A DNA stretch of 64,000 nt from Leptospira bouyouniensis (GCF_004769525.1 NZ_RQFT01000015.1:1-64000), one strand, 5' to 3'. Shown: positions 44,367-54,507, counted from the first letter of the stretch. Numbers and translations: made by a program. Notes: generated by a model from the letters alone, not told the origin.

Positions 44367-44770
44367 AAATATTTCTAAATCTCTCTATTGTTTATCACGT
44401 TGTTCGTTTCCTTATTGTTTGTATCATCGGGCAAACATTGTATTTTAAATTCACTGGCTCAGAAGAATCTCGATATATATTCACAATTCTTGCAATGGAA
44501 CCTTGGGGGAGAATCGGTTTAGCAATTTTAGAAACTGTTTGTATTCTTCTTATTATCATTCCAAAATATGTATGGTTAGGTGCTTTACTTGCATTTAATT
44601 TAATGTTAGGTGCAATTTTATCCCATTTTGTTTTTTTAGGGATTGTTGTTCAGGATGATGGAGGGTTACTTTTTGGTTTAGCCGTTCTCGTGTTTTTTCT
44701 TTCCATATATTTGTTGTATATTGAAAGAAAAAAAATTCCTTACATCAAAGATTCCTTTCCAATAGATTGA
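44363..44770 (+). CDS. DoxX-like membrane protein
   Basis: A 135-residue protein with four membrane segments and the motif LYFKFTGSEES between the first two, the DoxX/DoxD-type layout. Such proteins are linked to quinone or thiol redox in the membrane, with no fixed reaction. It overlaps the hydrolase gene by 4 bp and its 3' end overlaps the convergent DedA fusion gene by 26 bp. Confidence 0.78.
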   Translation: MKIFLNLSIVYHVVRFLIVCIIGQTLYFKFTGSEESRYIFTILAMEPWGRIGLAILETVCILLIIIPKYVWLGALLAFNLMLGAILSHFVFLGIVVQDDGGLLFGLAVLVFFLSIYLLYIERKKIPYIKDSFPID

Positions 44771-46349
44771 ATTTTTTTCTGTAGGCATTGTGATTTTTAA
44801 CTAATTGGAATAATTTTTCATAAGAAAACAAAGGAATCCCTCGTTTGTAATTGAAATGACCAATCTCAAAAATTAGTTTCCATTGTTTGAATAAAATAGA
44901 ATAACTTTGTCGAATGGAAAAGTTCGGATCGTATAAGTTGGTTGATTCGCTGGTGACACCATTCAGTTCTATAATCTTAAAACCTTTTCCCTCTTGGAAT
45001 TGGTTTGGATTGGAATATCGGATATCGAACCTACCGATATAAAATCCTTTTGTATTGTCTGCTATTTTGATCAATTCCCTTTCTAATTTTTTTGTGAGTA
45101 AGTGGCTTCCGTCTTGGAACATACAACCTTGTATATGATTTCCAATTGAACCAATTGGAATTGTTTTTCCTTTAGGAAGTATCATCTGTAAATTTTTTTG
45201 GTTGTTCTTTTTATGTGACTCCGATTGGAAACGGTATCTTTTATGATTCTTTATCAATGTTTCTAAAGTGGAAACTCCGTCTCCAGTGATTGTCGGAAAT
45301 ATTTTGTTTGTGACAGAGAATATCTGCCCACTTGTTTTTTCCGGTAAACGATAATAGAAAATTCCCACTTCATAAGGACCTTCGATCCACTCTTGCAATA
45401 ACCAATCGATTGGATAGTTTTGGAAAAGTTGATTTAGTTCCGTTTTGGATTTGATTTTTTTGACAAGAAACCCTCTCTCACCTTTATCTGGTTTGGCGAT
45501 AATAGGATAACGTAGATTTTCTTTTTGAAGCCAGGATTTCACTGTTTCAAGTTTCTTTTGAGTATCAGTTTTGATCAGGAGAGATTTGGAAATAGAATGT
45601 TTTGGTATGAGTTTTAAGATTTCGGATTTTGATTCACCTGCAATCCCTGATGCAATGATACCTGGGTTTGTGGCCGTTAAATAACGAATCCCTTTGTATT
45701 TGAACATGAGATAAATCAAATAGGGGACGAGCGGAGTATAAAATAGAAAACTTGGCCAAAATTCTAACCTGGTGTATTTCAAACATTGTAGGTAAAATGT
45801 TTCTCTTTTTGTTGGTATAAGGAAAAATTGAATCCCTTTGAGAAAGAAATAAAAACTAAATCCAATGAAAACCAAAATCCACCATTGGGACCTGTTTCCT
45901 ATGTTCGTTATAATCCATTTTCCATAAATATATACCAAGCTGACAATTGTTGTCGTCCAGATAGAGACAGCGATGAAACTAGTTGTCAAAAAAACAAAAA
46001 ATGGCAATCGAAAGTAACCACTTAATAAATAAAGGGGTAAACGCGTTCCTGGTAATAATCGAGAGATAAAAATGGAGAAGATGAAATTTGATTTCCAATG
46101 GTGATATAAATTCTGAGAGATTAATTTTTCATCCCAAAGTTTGATGTTAACGAATTTATTCAGAAGGTTATGGAAAAAAAATCCAACAAGATAAAGTAAG
46201 AGGTCTCCTATGAAAATACCAAGTCCAGTAACTGTGATTGCTAAAATAAGAGGAAGTTTACCTTCTTTAGCAAAAATTCCCGAAGTGATACAGGTGATGT
46301 CCTCAGAAACGAAGGTAGAAAAAAACAGAACAATCAATAAATTTATCAC
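44745..46349 (-). CDS. DedA-family membrane protein fused to an ATP-grasp domain
   Basis: A 534-residue fusion. Residues 1-200 are DedA/SNARE-associated type: multiple membrane segments with ISRLLPGTRLPLYLLSGYFRLP, the conserved arginine-rich re-entrant motif of lipid scramblase/flippase-like DedA proteins. Residues about 250-530 are ATP-grasp: YPIIAKPDKGERGFLVKK, WLLQEWIEGPYEVGIFYYR, and FYIGRFDIRY with IIELNGVTSEST near the metal site. A membrane enzyme that ligates or modifies a lipid-linked substrate is an inference; no substrate is known. Confidence 0.85.
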   Translation of the reverse strand: MINLLIVLFFSTFVSEDITCITSGIFAKEGKLPLILAITVTGLGIFIGDLLLYLVGFFFHNLLNKFVNIKLWDEKLISQNLYHHWKSNFIFSIFISRLLPGTRLPLYLLSGYFRLPFFVFLTTSFIAVSIWTTTIVSLVYIYGKWIITNIGNRSQWWILVFIGFSFYFFLKGIQFFLIPTKRETFYLQCLKYTRLEFWPSFLFYTPLVPYLIYLMFKYKGIRYLTATNPGIIASGIAGESKSEILKLIPKHSISKSLLIKTDTQKKLETVKSWLQKENLRYPIIAKPDKGERGFLVKKIKSKTELNQLFQNYPIDWLLQEWIEGPYEVGIFYYRLPEKTSGQIFSVTNKIFPTITGDGVSTLETLIKNHKRYRFQSESHKKNNQKNLQMILPKGKTIPIGSIGNHIQGCMFQDGSHLLTKKLERELIKIADNTKGFYIGRFDIRYSNPNQFQEGKGFKIIELNGVTSESTNLYDPNFSIRQSYSILFKQWKLIFEIGHFNYKRGIPLFSYEKLFQLVKNHNAYRKKFNLLERNL

Positions 46350-46442
46350 TGAAGACTAGGGTTGTTTTTTTTTGAAAATGGTCAATGGAAAACATGATTT
46401 TATTGTTTGCTTCCTCTTTCATGATTTATTCCTTTAACCTGT

Positions 46443-46985
46443 ATGGCAAAGATTCTAATCCTGTTGTCCCATCCTTCATTGGAACGTTCGAAAGCAAATC
46501 AAATGTTATTAGATTCCCTTCCAATCTCTGACAGTATCACATTACGGGATTTATACGAGTTATACCCTCATTTTACAATCAATGTAAAAGAAGAACAGAA
46601 ATATTTAGAAAGCCATGATGTTGTTTTGTTCCAACATCCTCTTTATTGGTACAGCTGTCCTCCTCTTATGAAACAATGGATTGATTCGGTATTGGAAGAT
46701 GGTTGGGCATATGGTAAAAATGGAAATGCTTTACAAGGGAAAAAATGGATACAAGTAATCACTATGGGAGGTTCAGACAAAGCATATCAAAAAGAAGGAT
46801 TTCATGGACATTTGATCGAAGATTTTCTTCTACCGTTCCAAAGGACTGCGGAATTGTGTAATATGGAATACCAAAATCCATTTTTAGTCCAAGGAACATT
46901 CCAATTAAAAGAATTAGAGTTACAAAAAGAATCCTTACGTTATAGAAATTTTATTTTATCATATTTAGAGGCTCAAAATGGGTGA
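46443..46985 (+). CDS. KefF-like NAD(P)H quinone oxidoreductase
   Basis: A 180-residue flavodoxin-fold protein of the NQO/KefF type: KILILLSHPSLERSKANQ, DVVLFQHPLYWYSCPPLMKQWIDSVLEDGWAYG (flavin and quinone site) and FQRTAELCNMEY. KefF binds and activates the KefC potassium channel. It overlaps the kefC gene by 8 bp, which supports that pairing. Confidence 0.9.
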   Translation: MAKILILLSHPSLERSKANQMLLDSLPISDSITLRDLYELYPHFTINVKEEQKYLESHDVVLFQHPLYWYSCPPLMKQWIDSVLEDGWAYGKNGNALQGKKWIQVITMGGSDKAYQKEGFHGHLIEDFLLPFQRTAELCNMEYQNPFLVQGTFQLKELELQKESLRYRNFILSYLEAQNG

Positions 46986-48831
46986 GGTTAATTTTTTCAT
47001 ACAAGCAATCATCTATTTAACGAGTGCCATCATCATGGTACCCATTGCCAATCGATTAGGACTGGGTTCTGTCTTAGGTTATCTGATCGCAGGAATTGTC
47101 ATTGGACCATTTGTATTTGGATTTGTAGGAACTGAAGGGAAAGACCTATTACATTTTGCTGAATTTGGCGTAGTTATGATGTTATTTGCCATTGGATTAG
47201 AATTAGAACTAAATCTACTTTGGCGATTGAAGTTTTGGTTACTCGGTCTTGGTGGGTTACAACTAATCCTCACAACGTTTTTTGTTTTGTTATTTTCAAT
47301 TGGATTTCAATTTTCTTGGAAATCATCTTTAGCACTTGGGTTGATACTATCGTTATCTTCCACGGCAATTGTCCTCCAAACGCTTAAAGAGAAGGGACTT
47401 ATGAAAACGGTTTCGGGTCAGGCATCATTTTCAATTCTCCTTTTCCAGGACATGGCCGTGATTCCCATACTTGCCATCTTTCCTATATTAAGTGAAGGAG
47501 AAGTACAATCTAGCGAACATGGCCACACACTTGTAGAACACTTACCTGGTTACCAAAAAACACTTGTTGTATTGTTTGTCGTACTGAGCATTATTTTGAT
47601 AGGGCGTTATCTTTTAAGCCCGTTATTTCGATTGATTGCAAAATCGGGAAGTCGCGAGATTTTTACTGGAGCTAGTTTATTACTTGTTATATCCATTTCT
47701 GTGTTGATGGGTTCCGTTGGAGTTTCAGCAGCACTTGGCACTTTTCTGGCAGGTGTTGTCCTTGCCAGTAGTGAGTTTCGTCATGAATTAGAGAGTAATA
47801 TTGAACCCTTTAAAGGTTTATTGCTTGGATTGTTTTTCTTAAGTGTGGGAGCTTCTATGGACCTTCCTGTTGTGATGGACCATCCGTTCAAAATTATTGG
47901 AATTGTTTTTGGTATCATTTTTCTCAAAGCATTGGTGTTACTCACACTTGGTTATTTATTCAAACTTCCACTAGACCAAAATTTGTACATGTCACTTGCA
48001 CTATCTCAAGTAGGTGAATTTTCTTTTGTACTATTTGGTTATTCGGAAAGTCTCGGAATTTTTGACAATGACACAATCGTAATTCTTGTAGCGTGTGTGG
48101 CGCTCAGTATGGCGTTTACTCCCATATTGCTTCTGTTATATGAAAGAACAATTTTTGAGGCATTACAATCCAAAACACCCAAAAAACAGGGTACAAACCC
48201 CATTGAAAAGGAAGAAAATCCAGTCATTATCTGTGGGTTTGGTAGGTTTGGGAATATGGTTGGTCGATTTTTAAGGTCCAATGGTGTGGGCATAACCATA
48301 TTGGATTATGATGCCGACCGTGTGGAGATGCTTGGTCGATTTGGTTTTAAGGTATTCTTTGGAGATGCCACTCGGTTAGAACTTTTGGAGAATGCAGGTC
48401 TAGAACATGCAAAGATACTTGTTGCAGCACTTGACCATCCAGAAAAACAACAAGAACTGATTCGTAATGTGAAACACCATTATCCAAATATAGAAATTGT
48501 TGCTCGCGCTGGGGATAGAGAAGAGGCATATGATTTAAAAGAAATGGGAGTTTCTTTTATTTATCGGGAAACTAGGGAAACAGCGGTTAGGTTAGGGAGT
48601 GATGTCCTTAAAATCTTGGGAACAAGGTCGTATGCTGCTGAACGGGCAAAAAATTTATTTTTAGCTCATGACGATGAGACCTTTCATGAACTTTTTTCTT
48701 TGCGTAAGGATCGAGTACAATACATAAGCCTTGCCAAACAAAGGAATTTAGAATTGGAACGATTGATGTTTGTGGATTTAGGAAAGGAAGACCAGTTAGA
48801 TTTAGATACTTGGAGTGAAATGGAACGTTGA
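46978..48831 (+). CDS. kefC: KefB/KefC-type K+/H+ antiporter
   Basis: A 617-residue CPA2 transporter. About twelve membrane segments span residues 1-390, with SSTAIVLQTLKEKG and ALGTFLAGVVLASSEFRHELESNIEPFKGLLLGLFFLSVG, followed by a TrkA-N (RCK) domain starting VIICGFGRFGNMVGRFLRSNG and a dinucleotide-binding fold. KefC proteins release K+ and acidify the cell to protect from electrophiles. The ancillary KefF-like gene overlaps by 8 bp upstream. KefB versus KefC cannot be told apart by eye. Confidence 0.92.
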   Translation: MGEVNFFIQAIIYLTSAIIMVPIANRLGLGSVLGYLIAGIVIGPFVFGFVGTEGKDLLHFAEFGVVMMLFAIGLELELNLLWRLKFWLLGLGGLQLILTTFFVLLFSIGFQFSWKSSLALGLILSLSSTAIVLQTLKEKGLMKTVSGQASFSILLFQDMAVIPILAIFPILSEGEVQSSEHGHTLVEHLPGYQKTLVVLFVVLSIILIGRYLLSPLFRLIAKSGSREIFTGASLLLVISISVLMGSVGVSAALGTFLAGVVLASSEFRHELESNIEPFKGLLLGLFFLSVGASMDLPVVMDHPFKIIGIVFGIIFLKALVLLTLGYLFKLPLDQNLYMSLALSQVGEFSFVLFGYSESLGIFDNDTIVILVACVALSMAFTPILLLLYERTIFEALQSKTPKKQGTNPIEKEENPVIICGFGRFGNMVGRFLRSNGVGITILDYDADRVEMLGRFGFKVFFGDATRLELLENAGLEHAKILVAALDHPEKQQELIRNVKHHYPNIEIVARAGDREEAYDLKEMGVSFIYRETRETAVRLGSDVLKILGTRSYAAERAKNLFLAHDDETFHELFSLRKDRVQYISLAKQRNLELERLMFVDLGKEDQLDLDTWSEMER

Positions 48832-48922
48832 ATCCAAAAAAAGATTCAAAACAAATATTTGTTAGAGAATTAGGGAAATTAGATTTAAAGTGAATTGAAA
48901 ATGAAAAACTAAATATGAAAGA

Positions 48923-48966
48923 ATTCCCGAAAGGTCATTTTTACCTTTTCGGGAATAAATTTTTTT
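48923..48966. terminator. Bidirectional terminator between kefC and the cyclophilin gene
   Basis: ATTCCCGAAAGGT pairs with ACCTTTTCGGGAAT (12-13 bp with one bulge), followed by TTTTTTT on the plus strand. It separates convergent genes, so it could end both. Confidence 0.78.
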
Positions 48967-49093
48967 GGACGGTTTGATTTTGGTTGGTTTCAAAGAAAAT
49001 ATGGTCCTTGAAGCCAATTTGATTTGGGCAATTGGTTTTCCTTTCTTTTTCATAATCATTAGACTTAGGAATCAGAAAGGAAAAGAGCAACCT

Positions 49094-49606
49094 TTATTTT
49101 TTAGAATCTAAGATTTGGTTCCATTCTTCGATGTATGGTTTTGCAACTTCAAGGACAGAAAGAGAATCACCTTCGATTGTAATGGTTTCGATTTTATCAC
49201 CTTGGCGGATAGCATTCACAACCTCTTGGTCAGAAGCATCGACCACTGCACCAAACACTGAATGTTTTCCGTCGAGCCATGGAGTTGGGACATGGGTAAT
49301 AAAAAATTGACTACCATTCGTTCCAGGACCTGCATTTGCCATAGAGAGGATCCCAGGTTTGTTGTGTTTTAAACTAGAATCAAACTCATCTCGGAATTTG
49401 TAACCAGGTCCACCAGTTCCTGTCCCTAGGGGACAACCACCTTGGATCATAAAATCTTCGATGACTCGATGGAATTTTAACCCATCATAGAAATTCCGTT
49501 GAGCCAAATTGACAAAATTGGCTACCGTGTTTGGTGTTTTGTCCGGATAAAGATCGATTTTGATTTCACCTTTATTTGTTTTGATAACAGCGCGTAATGT
49601 ACTCAT
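49094..49606 (-). CDS. Cyclophilin-type peptidyl-prolyl cis-trans isomerase
   Basis: A 170-residue cyclophilin: [67 protein letters not shown], with the catalytic Arg and the FFIT and W residues in place. No signal peptide, so cytosolic (PpiB type). ATG 49606 is preferred; a GTG 9 nt upstream is possible. It speeds proline isomerisation during folding. Confidence 0.94.
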   Translation of the reverse strand: MSTLRAVIKTNKGEIKIDLYPDKTPNTVANFVNLAQRNFYDGLKFHRVIEDFMIQGGCPLGTGTGGPGYKFRDEFDSSLKHNKPGILSMANAGPGTNGSQFFITHVPTPWLDGKHSVFGAVVDASDQEVVNAIRQGDKIETITIEGDSLSVLEVAKPYIEEWNQILDSKK

Positions 49607-49711
49607 TCCTTTCACTCAATTTCTTTAAATTCCCCTGGCAAGTCGAAAAAAGGTTTGAGTTCTACTGGTAAATCCAGGTATACTAAATGCTGTTTTGGTG
49701 AGGGCAATGCG

Positions 49712-50266
49712 ATGAAACAATTCTCCATAATTTTGATTCTTATGTTTGTGTTTTCTTTGGTGGCAAAACCCAACCAAAAACAATCCAAAAAACCAAAAGT
49801 GGAAGTGATCCCAAATCGACTCATTGATTACGGAGAATTCAAAAAAATTGTCAATCGTTCGGAAGGGGAAAGAGAAACACATCGCCTAACAGAAGATCAA
49901 TTTTTGAAAATGATGTCGGAGGAGGGAGTTGTGGTTTTGGATGCGAGGAGTGAAAACCGATACAGGTTGTTACATATTAAAGGTGCCATCAACCTTCCTT
50001 TTACAGAATTTACAAAGGATAGTTTGGCAGGAGTGATCCCCGAACCAAAATCAAAGATATTAATCTACTGTAATAATAATTTTGAAGGAAACGAACAAGC
50101 CTTTGCTGCTAAAAGTCCTGCCGCTTCTCTCAATCTTTCGACTTACAACTCATTAAAAGCTTATGGTTACACCAATATTTATGAACTTGGACCATTGCTT
50201 GATGTAAACCAAACGAAATTACCTCTCGTCAGTGAACCAAAAGAGTCTGCACCAAATTCTAATTGA
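49712..50266 (+). CDS. Secreted rhodanese-like protein
   Basis: A 184-residue protein with a signal peptide (MKQFSIILILMFVFSLVAKP), then a rhodanese domain: VVLDARSENRYRLLHIKGAINLPFTEF and ILIYCNNNFEGNEQAF, with the active-site Cys followed by a rearranged loop. Sulfur-transfer activity is plausible but not certain, because the loop differs from the usual CxxxxR. ATG 49712 starts the signal peptide. It probably acts in the periplasm. Confidence 0.82.
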   Translation: MKQFSIILILMFVFSLVAKPNQKQSKKPKVEVIPNRLIDYGEFKKIVNRSEGERETHRLTEDQFLKMMSEEGVVVLDARSENRYRLLHIKGAINLPFTEFTKDSLAGVIPEPKSKILIYCNNNFEGNEQAFAAKSPAASLNLSTYNSLKAYGYTNIYELGPLLDVNQTKLPLVSEPKESAPNSN

Positions 50267-50316
50267 ATTGGATTTTAAATCATAACGATTAAATATCGAA
50301 TCTTAGAAACAAATGT

Positions 50317-51597
50317 ATGTTACAAGGTGAGTTATTATCCGAGATCATTGAAGCGGTATCCAATACATTTGGGAATGAATTTTTAGATCGACTCACAGAA
50401 AAATTATGTAATGTGATAAATGCCGATAGTGTTTTTATTGCATTATTCGATAAAAGTAAATACGAATCCAAAACCATTTCACTGTGTTTGCACGGAAAAA
50501 TTGTTGAAAATATAGAATATTCCTTGGAAGGGACACCTTGTGCGAATGTGTATGAAGCTACAATATGTTATTATCCCAATCAAGTTCAGAAATTATTTCC
50601 CAATGATCATCTATTAGTAGATATGAATATCGAAGGTTATATTGGTTCACCTTTGTACAATTCAAAAAAAGAAAACATCGGTTTGATTGTAGGATTGTAT
50701 GAAAAGGAAATTACCGATAAAGACCAAATTTTGACTTTATTCCAAATTTTTTCAGGTAGGATTGCGGCTGAACTTGAGAGACTCGATTACGAAAGGAAAC
50801 TCGAACGTTATAATGAAGAGTTGGAAGTTTTAGTGAAACAAAGAACCAATGAATTGGAACGAACATTACAGGAACTAAAGGAACGCCAGAACCAACTCAT
50901 TGAATCAGAAAAATTGGCAAGTTTGGGTCTGCTTTCTGCCGGGATTGCTCACGAAATCAATAACCCACTGAATTTTATTACTGGTGGGTATTATGGTCTA
51001 CTGGATGTTGTCGAATCAACAGACGTTCCGAAAGAAAAATTTAATTTATACATGGATGCAATTCGAGAGGGAGTCGAACGAACCACAAAAATAGTAAAAG
51101 GTCTCAACCAATATACAAGGAGTGGAGATTCCTATGATGAAAAAATCGATATCGAAGAGATGTTGGAAAATTGTTTGGTGATACTTTCTCATAGCCTTCG
51201 TGATAAAATATCAGTCAAAAAAGAATTTGGTGTAGGACCAGTTTTTATCCAAGGAAACTCGGGGAAAATTCACCAAGTGTTCCTCAACCTAATCACAAAT
51301 GCTATCCAGTCTATGGAAAATCATGGTGGAGAACTGACAGTCTCTGCGAATATAGAAGGGGATTCAGTTTTCATCAAAATTAAAGATACAGGGATTGGGA
51401 TTCAAAAAGAACACCTTTCTCAAATTGAAACTCCGTTTTTTACAACAAAAGAACCTGGAATGGGAGTGGGACTTGGTCTATCCATCGCCTATAAAATGAT
51501 CAAAGAACATAAAGGTTCGATTGTTGCCCATTCTGAATGGGGAAAAGGATCAACATTTGTTATCCAATTTCCGAAATGGAGTCGTGATACCCTCTGA
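50317..51597 (+). CDS. Hybrid-less sensor histidine kinase (GAF-HisKA-HATPase)
   Basis: A 426-residue kinase without membrane segments. Residues 1-155 form a GAF-like sensor domain; a coiled coil at about 158-200 follows. The HisKA box is SAGIAHEINNPLNF with the phospho-acceptor His; the ATPase has FLNLITNAIQSM (N box), IKDTGIGIQ (G1), TTKEPGMGVGLGLSIAYK (F and G2). Its stop overlaps the receiver gene's start by 1 bp, so the two form a two-component pair. Confidence 0.92.
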   Translation: MLQGELLSEIIEAVSNTFGNEFLDRLTEKLCNVINADSVFIALFDKSKYESKTISLCLHGKIVENIEYSLEGTPCANVYEATICYYPNQVQKLFPNDHLLVDMNIEGYIGSPLYNSKKENIGLIVGLYEKEITDKDQILTLFQIFSGRIAAELERLDYERKLERYNEELEVLVKQRTNELERTLQELKERQNQLIESEKLASLGLLSAGIAHEINNPLNFITGGYYGLLDVVESTDVPKEKFNLYMDAIREGVERTTKIVKGLNQYTRSGDSYDEKIDIEEMLENCLVILSHSLRDKISVKKEFGVGPVFIQGNSGKIHQVFLNLITNAIQSMENHGGELTVSANIEGDSVFIKIKDTGIGIQKEHLSQIETPFFTTKEPGMGVGLGLSIAYKMIKEHKGSIVAHSEWGKGSTFVIQFPKWSRDTL

Positions 51598-51965
51598 TGA
51601 AACCAAAATTACTTTATGTGGATGATGAAATTATCAACTTACATTTATTTCGCGATTTGTTTCGAAAAGATTTTGACATCATCATTGCAAGCTCTGGAGA
51701 AGAAGCTTTAGAGGAGTTAGCAGAATCAAATCAAATCCAATTTGTGATCAGTGATATGCGAATGCCCGAAATGAATGGATTAGAGTTGATCTCCAAAGCA
51801 AAACAGATTCGACCTGAGGTTGTGTATTGTTTGTTAACGGGATATGATCTAACGAAGGAAATGGAAAAAGCAATTGATACAAAACTAGTGGCTCGTTATT
51901 TTGCAAAACCTCTCGACCCCACAGAGATCAGAAACTTTCTCTCTGAGGGGCTTTCGAACCAATAA
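51597..51965 (+). CDS. Stand-alone response regulator receiver
   Basis: A 122-residue CheY-like receiver: LLYVDDEIINLHLF, phospho-acceptor in FVISDMRMPEMNG, switch Thr in LLTGYD and Lys in YFAKPLDPTE. No output domain, so it probably signals by protein-protein contact. It overlaps the kinase stop by one base. Confidence 0.93.
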   Translation: MKPKLLYVDDEIINLHLFRDLFRKDFDIIIASSGEEALEELAESNQIQFVISDMRMPEMNGLELISKAKQIRPEVVYCLLTGYDLTKEMEKAIDTKLVARYFAKPLDPTEIRNFLSEGLSNQ

Positions 51966-51974
51966 AGAATTTAA

Positions 51975-53201
51975 TTATTTATTTTTAAATTCGATTTCCA
52001 CAACTCCACGTTTGGAACTGTTGATGTTTAATGTTTTACTACTTAAAAAACGGAAACTTGAATCTTTTTTATACATCAATTCTTCCGCAAACATTGATTC
52101 TTTGCCAGGATAGGTAAGTTCCCATTCTGATCCACTCATCTCTGTTTTGCGATCATTGACTTGTTTTACAGATGTGTATTCCATCAAATCATTTTTAAAG
52201 TTAATGGCATCTTCCAAAGCAAGGCCTTTGAACTTAAGGATCACAGTATTTTGTTCTGTGAGTTTAAACCATTCGTCTTTGATTTGTTTTCCCACTTTTA
52301 CAGACACAAGGTTTGCCCAATCTTTTACTGCTTGTTCCCTAGAAACTTCTTGGGTGATGTCGGCACCACGTCCTTCCAAACTACCAGAACCAAAAATTTT
52401 TCCATCACCCCATAACTGGATAATGCGGTAAGGTCCTGTGGCTGCTGAACTTAAAAAATCCGTTTTTTTGCCACCAGGTAAGACAACTGGTTTTTGATCG
52501 GTCGTAGAAACTTTTGCCACAATCAAAACTTCAGCACCTGAATCTTGTGCCAAAGTGAGAAGGGGGCTTCCTTCTTCAACTGACGTAAGGTCGAGTTTTG
52601 CAAGGCTTGGATTTTTTTTGAGTAATGCTGTGAGTTGGGAACTATCCACAACTTTATTCCCTTTGGCACGGAGTTTTTCAATTAGCTCCGCCTCAGCAAT
52701 GTTAGTGGCTGATCCAATCGGATAGGATTTCCCATTTACCACGGTTTGCACAAGGACTGCAATTCGGGGATTTCCTACATCATCTAAGAGTGCATCGACT
52801 GCCGTAGAAAGTTTGGTTGCTTCCACTTCACAACGGACATTCAAACGGATCATGTCTTGGGTGTCCAATTTCCATTGTTCTTCACTGATGATATCGTATT
52901 TTTTTACAAAACTATCGGTTTTTCCATAGAGTTTGGAACCAAGGGATTGTCCATCGGAGACTCCCGATTTTTCAGTGATTTGTTCTCCTACCAATTTACG
53001 GATGGCATTGAGTTTGGCGTCTTTGAGCGCTTTATTTCGGGCAAGTGCCAAGTCTCCTTGGTAAATTGGGGCCTCTCCCATGGCTGTGACCACATTGTCT
53101 GGTAGAGATGGGTTTTTTTGCGCGGAATTCGACCCAGCACATGCCAAGATGGAAAGGACTAGAATCCCAGTAAAGGGAGCAATTCGAAGTCGATGAAGCA
53201 T
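51975..53201 (-). CDS. Lipoprotein with LPP20/FlgT-like fold
   Basis: A 408-residue lipoprotein starting at ATG 53201 (ATG 53210 also possible; AAGGAG lies upstream of both). Lipobox region ILVLSILACAG. The early mature part (ALARNKALKDAKLNAIRKLVGEQITE) resembles the LPP20/FlgT N-terminal helix, and a middle part (GNPRIAVLVQTVVNG, AEVLIVAKVS) resembles a curli/FlgT-type nucleotide-free fold. Role unknown; the gene is divergent from namZ with its 5' end very close. Confidence 0.75.
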   Translation of the reverse strand: MLHRLRIAPFTGILVLSILACAGSNSAQKNPSLPDNVVTAMGEAPIYQGDLALARNKALKDAKLNAIRKLVGEQITEKSGVSDGQSLGSKLYGKTDSFVKKYDIISEEQWKLDTQDMIRLNVRCEVEATKLSTAVDALLDDVGNPRIAVLVQTVVNGKSYPIGSATNIAEAELIEKLRAKGNKVVDSSQLTALLKKNPSLAKLDLTSVEEGSPLLTLAQDSGAEVLIVAKVSTTDQKPVVLPGGKKTDFLSSAATGPYRIIQLWGDGKIFGSGSLEGRGADITQEVSREQAVKDWANLVSVKVGKQIKDEWFKLTEQNTVILKFKGLALEDAINFKNDLMEYTSVKQVNDRKTEMSGSEWELTYPGKESMFAEELMYKKDSSFRFLSSKTLNINSSKRGVVEIEFKNK

Positions 53202-53252
53202 GAAGGACATTTCTCCTTGAAGATTTGCTATATTATAGAAACATATACTTAC

Positions 53253-54497
53253 ATGACCAATTACTTTTTTAGGTTTTCTCTCTGCTTTCTTGTACTTGCC
53301 TGCCAAGGGAACACAGTTCCTCAGTTCCGTGTCCACCCTGCTGATTCTAAACTTCGTTTGTCCCAGGACATTTTTTACGAAAAAATCCTTCCGACGATGG
53401 CTGGAAAAAAATTAATGCTCGCAACCAATCCTTCGGGAATTGGAACCAATCCAAAAAAAATCATTTCCTCACTTGAAAAAAATAAAATCACATTAGAACA
53501 TTTGATTGGATTGGAGCACGGTTTTTTAGGACTCGAAGAAGAGTTTAGCCAAACGCCTGTTACGATGGATTCAACTTTTAATCGGCCTTTGTATCATATC
53601 TATCGTATCAAAGATGCCGAACTGAGAGAATTGGTGAAAGAAGTTGATTATGTTTTGTTTGATGTGCAAGATGTGGGTATGCGTTGTTACACTTACTTAA
53701 GTGTTCTCAAAAGATTAATGGATGCACTAAAAAATACAAATACGAAACTTATTGTCCTCGATCATATCCATGTGGCGATGCACCTACCACCTATGGGTGA
53801 AAAAATGAGTCCGAAACATCTAAATTTTGCGGGTGAGTTCCCATCGCTTCTTATCACAGGTATGACAACAGGAGAAGCTGCAATTTTTTATAATAAAGAA
53901 TATTTAAAAGAGTCTGTTAATTTGAATGTGATTCCCGTTGAAGGTTACAAAAGAGGGATGTATTTTGAAGACACTGGAATCCCTTGGACCACGCCATCAC
54001 CAAACTTACCTATGGTGGATTCAGCTAGAAATTACTTATCTCTTGTTCTATTAGAAGGTGTCAATGTATCTGTAGGTCGCGGGACACAGGCTCCATTTGT
54101 TTATTTCGGTGCACCATGGATGACAAACCCTGAGGAACTTGCCTCAAAACTTAGCTCTCTTGGAAATAAATCGTATTACTTTTCAACAGTGTATTTCAAA
54201 CCAACCTTTGGTCCCCATAAGGGAAAAATTTGTATTGGTCTAAGGATGAATTTGGTTCGACCCAACTATGACCCAATTTTACTTGCCTATGAACTGATCC
54301 GACTCATGAAAGAAACTTACCCAAATGATTTTAAATGGAGTAAAGGGTCAACAAACCATTGGGTTGACCAGTTGTGGGGGAACGACCATTTTCGTACGGC
54401 AATCAATGAAGGCAAAACGTATTCAGAGTTTCATAATACATACCTCACTGATGAAGAAAACGAAAGAAAAAAGATCAAACCGTACTTAATGTACTAA
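53253..54497 (+). CDS. NamZ-type exo-beta-N-acetylmuramidase (DUF1343)
   Basis: A 414-residue protein of the DUF1343/NamZ family. It has a lipoprotein signal (FRFSLCFLVLACQG), then GLEHGFLG, YVLFDVQDVGMRCYTYLSVL, PSLLITGMTTGEAAIFYN and FEDTGIPWTTPSPNLP, all typical. NamZ removes N-acetylmuramic acid from peptidoglycan fragments, feeding recycling. ATG 53253 starts the signal; no strong Shine-Dalgarno is seen. It is divergent from the lipoprotein gene, sharing a short intergenic space. Confidence 0.92.
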   Translation: MTNYFFRFSLCFLVLACQGNTVPQFRVHPADSKLRLSQDIFYEKILPTMAGKKLMLATNPSGIGTNPKKIISSLEKNKITLEHLIGLEHGFLGLEEEFSQTPVTMDSTFNRPLYHIYRIKDAELRELVKEVDYVLFDVQDVGMRCYTYLSVLKRLMDALKNTNTKLIVLDHIHVAMHLPPMGEKMSPKHLNFAGEFPSLLITGMTTGEAAIFYNKEYLKESVNLNVIPVEGYKRGMYFEDTGIPWTTPSPNLPMVDSARNYLSLVLLEGVNVSVGRGTQAPFVYFGAPWMTNPEELASKLSSLGNKSYYFSTVYFKPTFGPHKGKICIGLRMNLVRPNYDPILLAYELIRLMKETYPNDFKWSKGSTNHWVDQLWGNDHFRTAINEGKTYSEFHNTYLTDEENERKKIKPYLMY

Positions 54498-54507
54498 GGA
54501 AAAAAGA

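Noticed and set aside
48862..49059. 65-residue minus-strand frame between kefC and the cyclophilin gene
   Set aside because: It runs through the bidirectional terminator hairpin, is Lys-rich and matches nothing.
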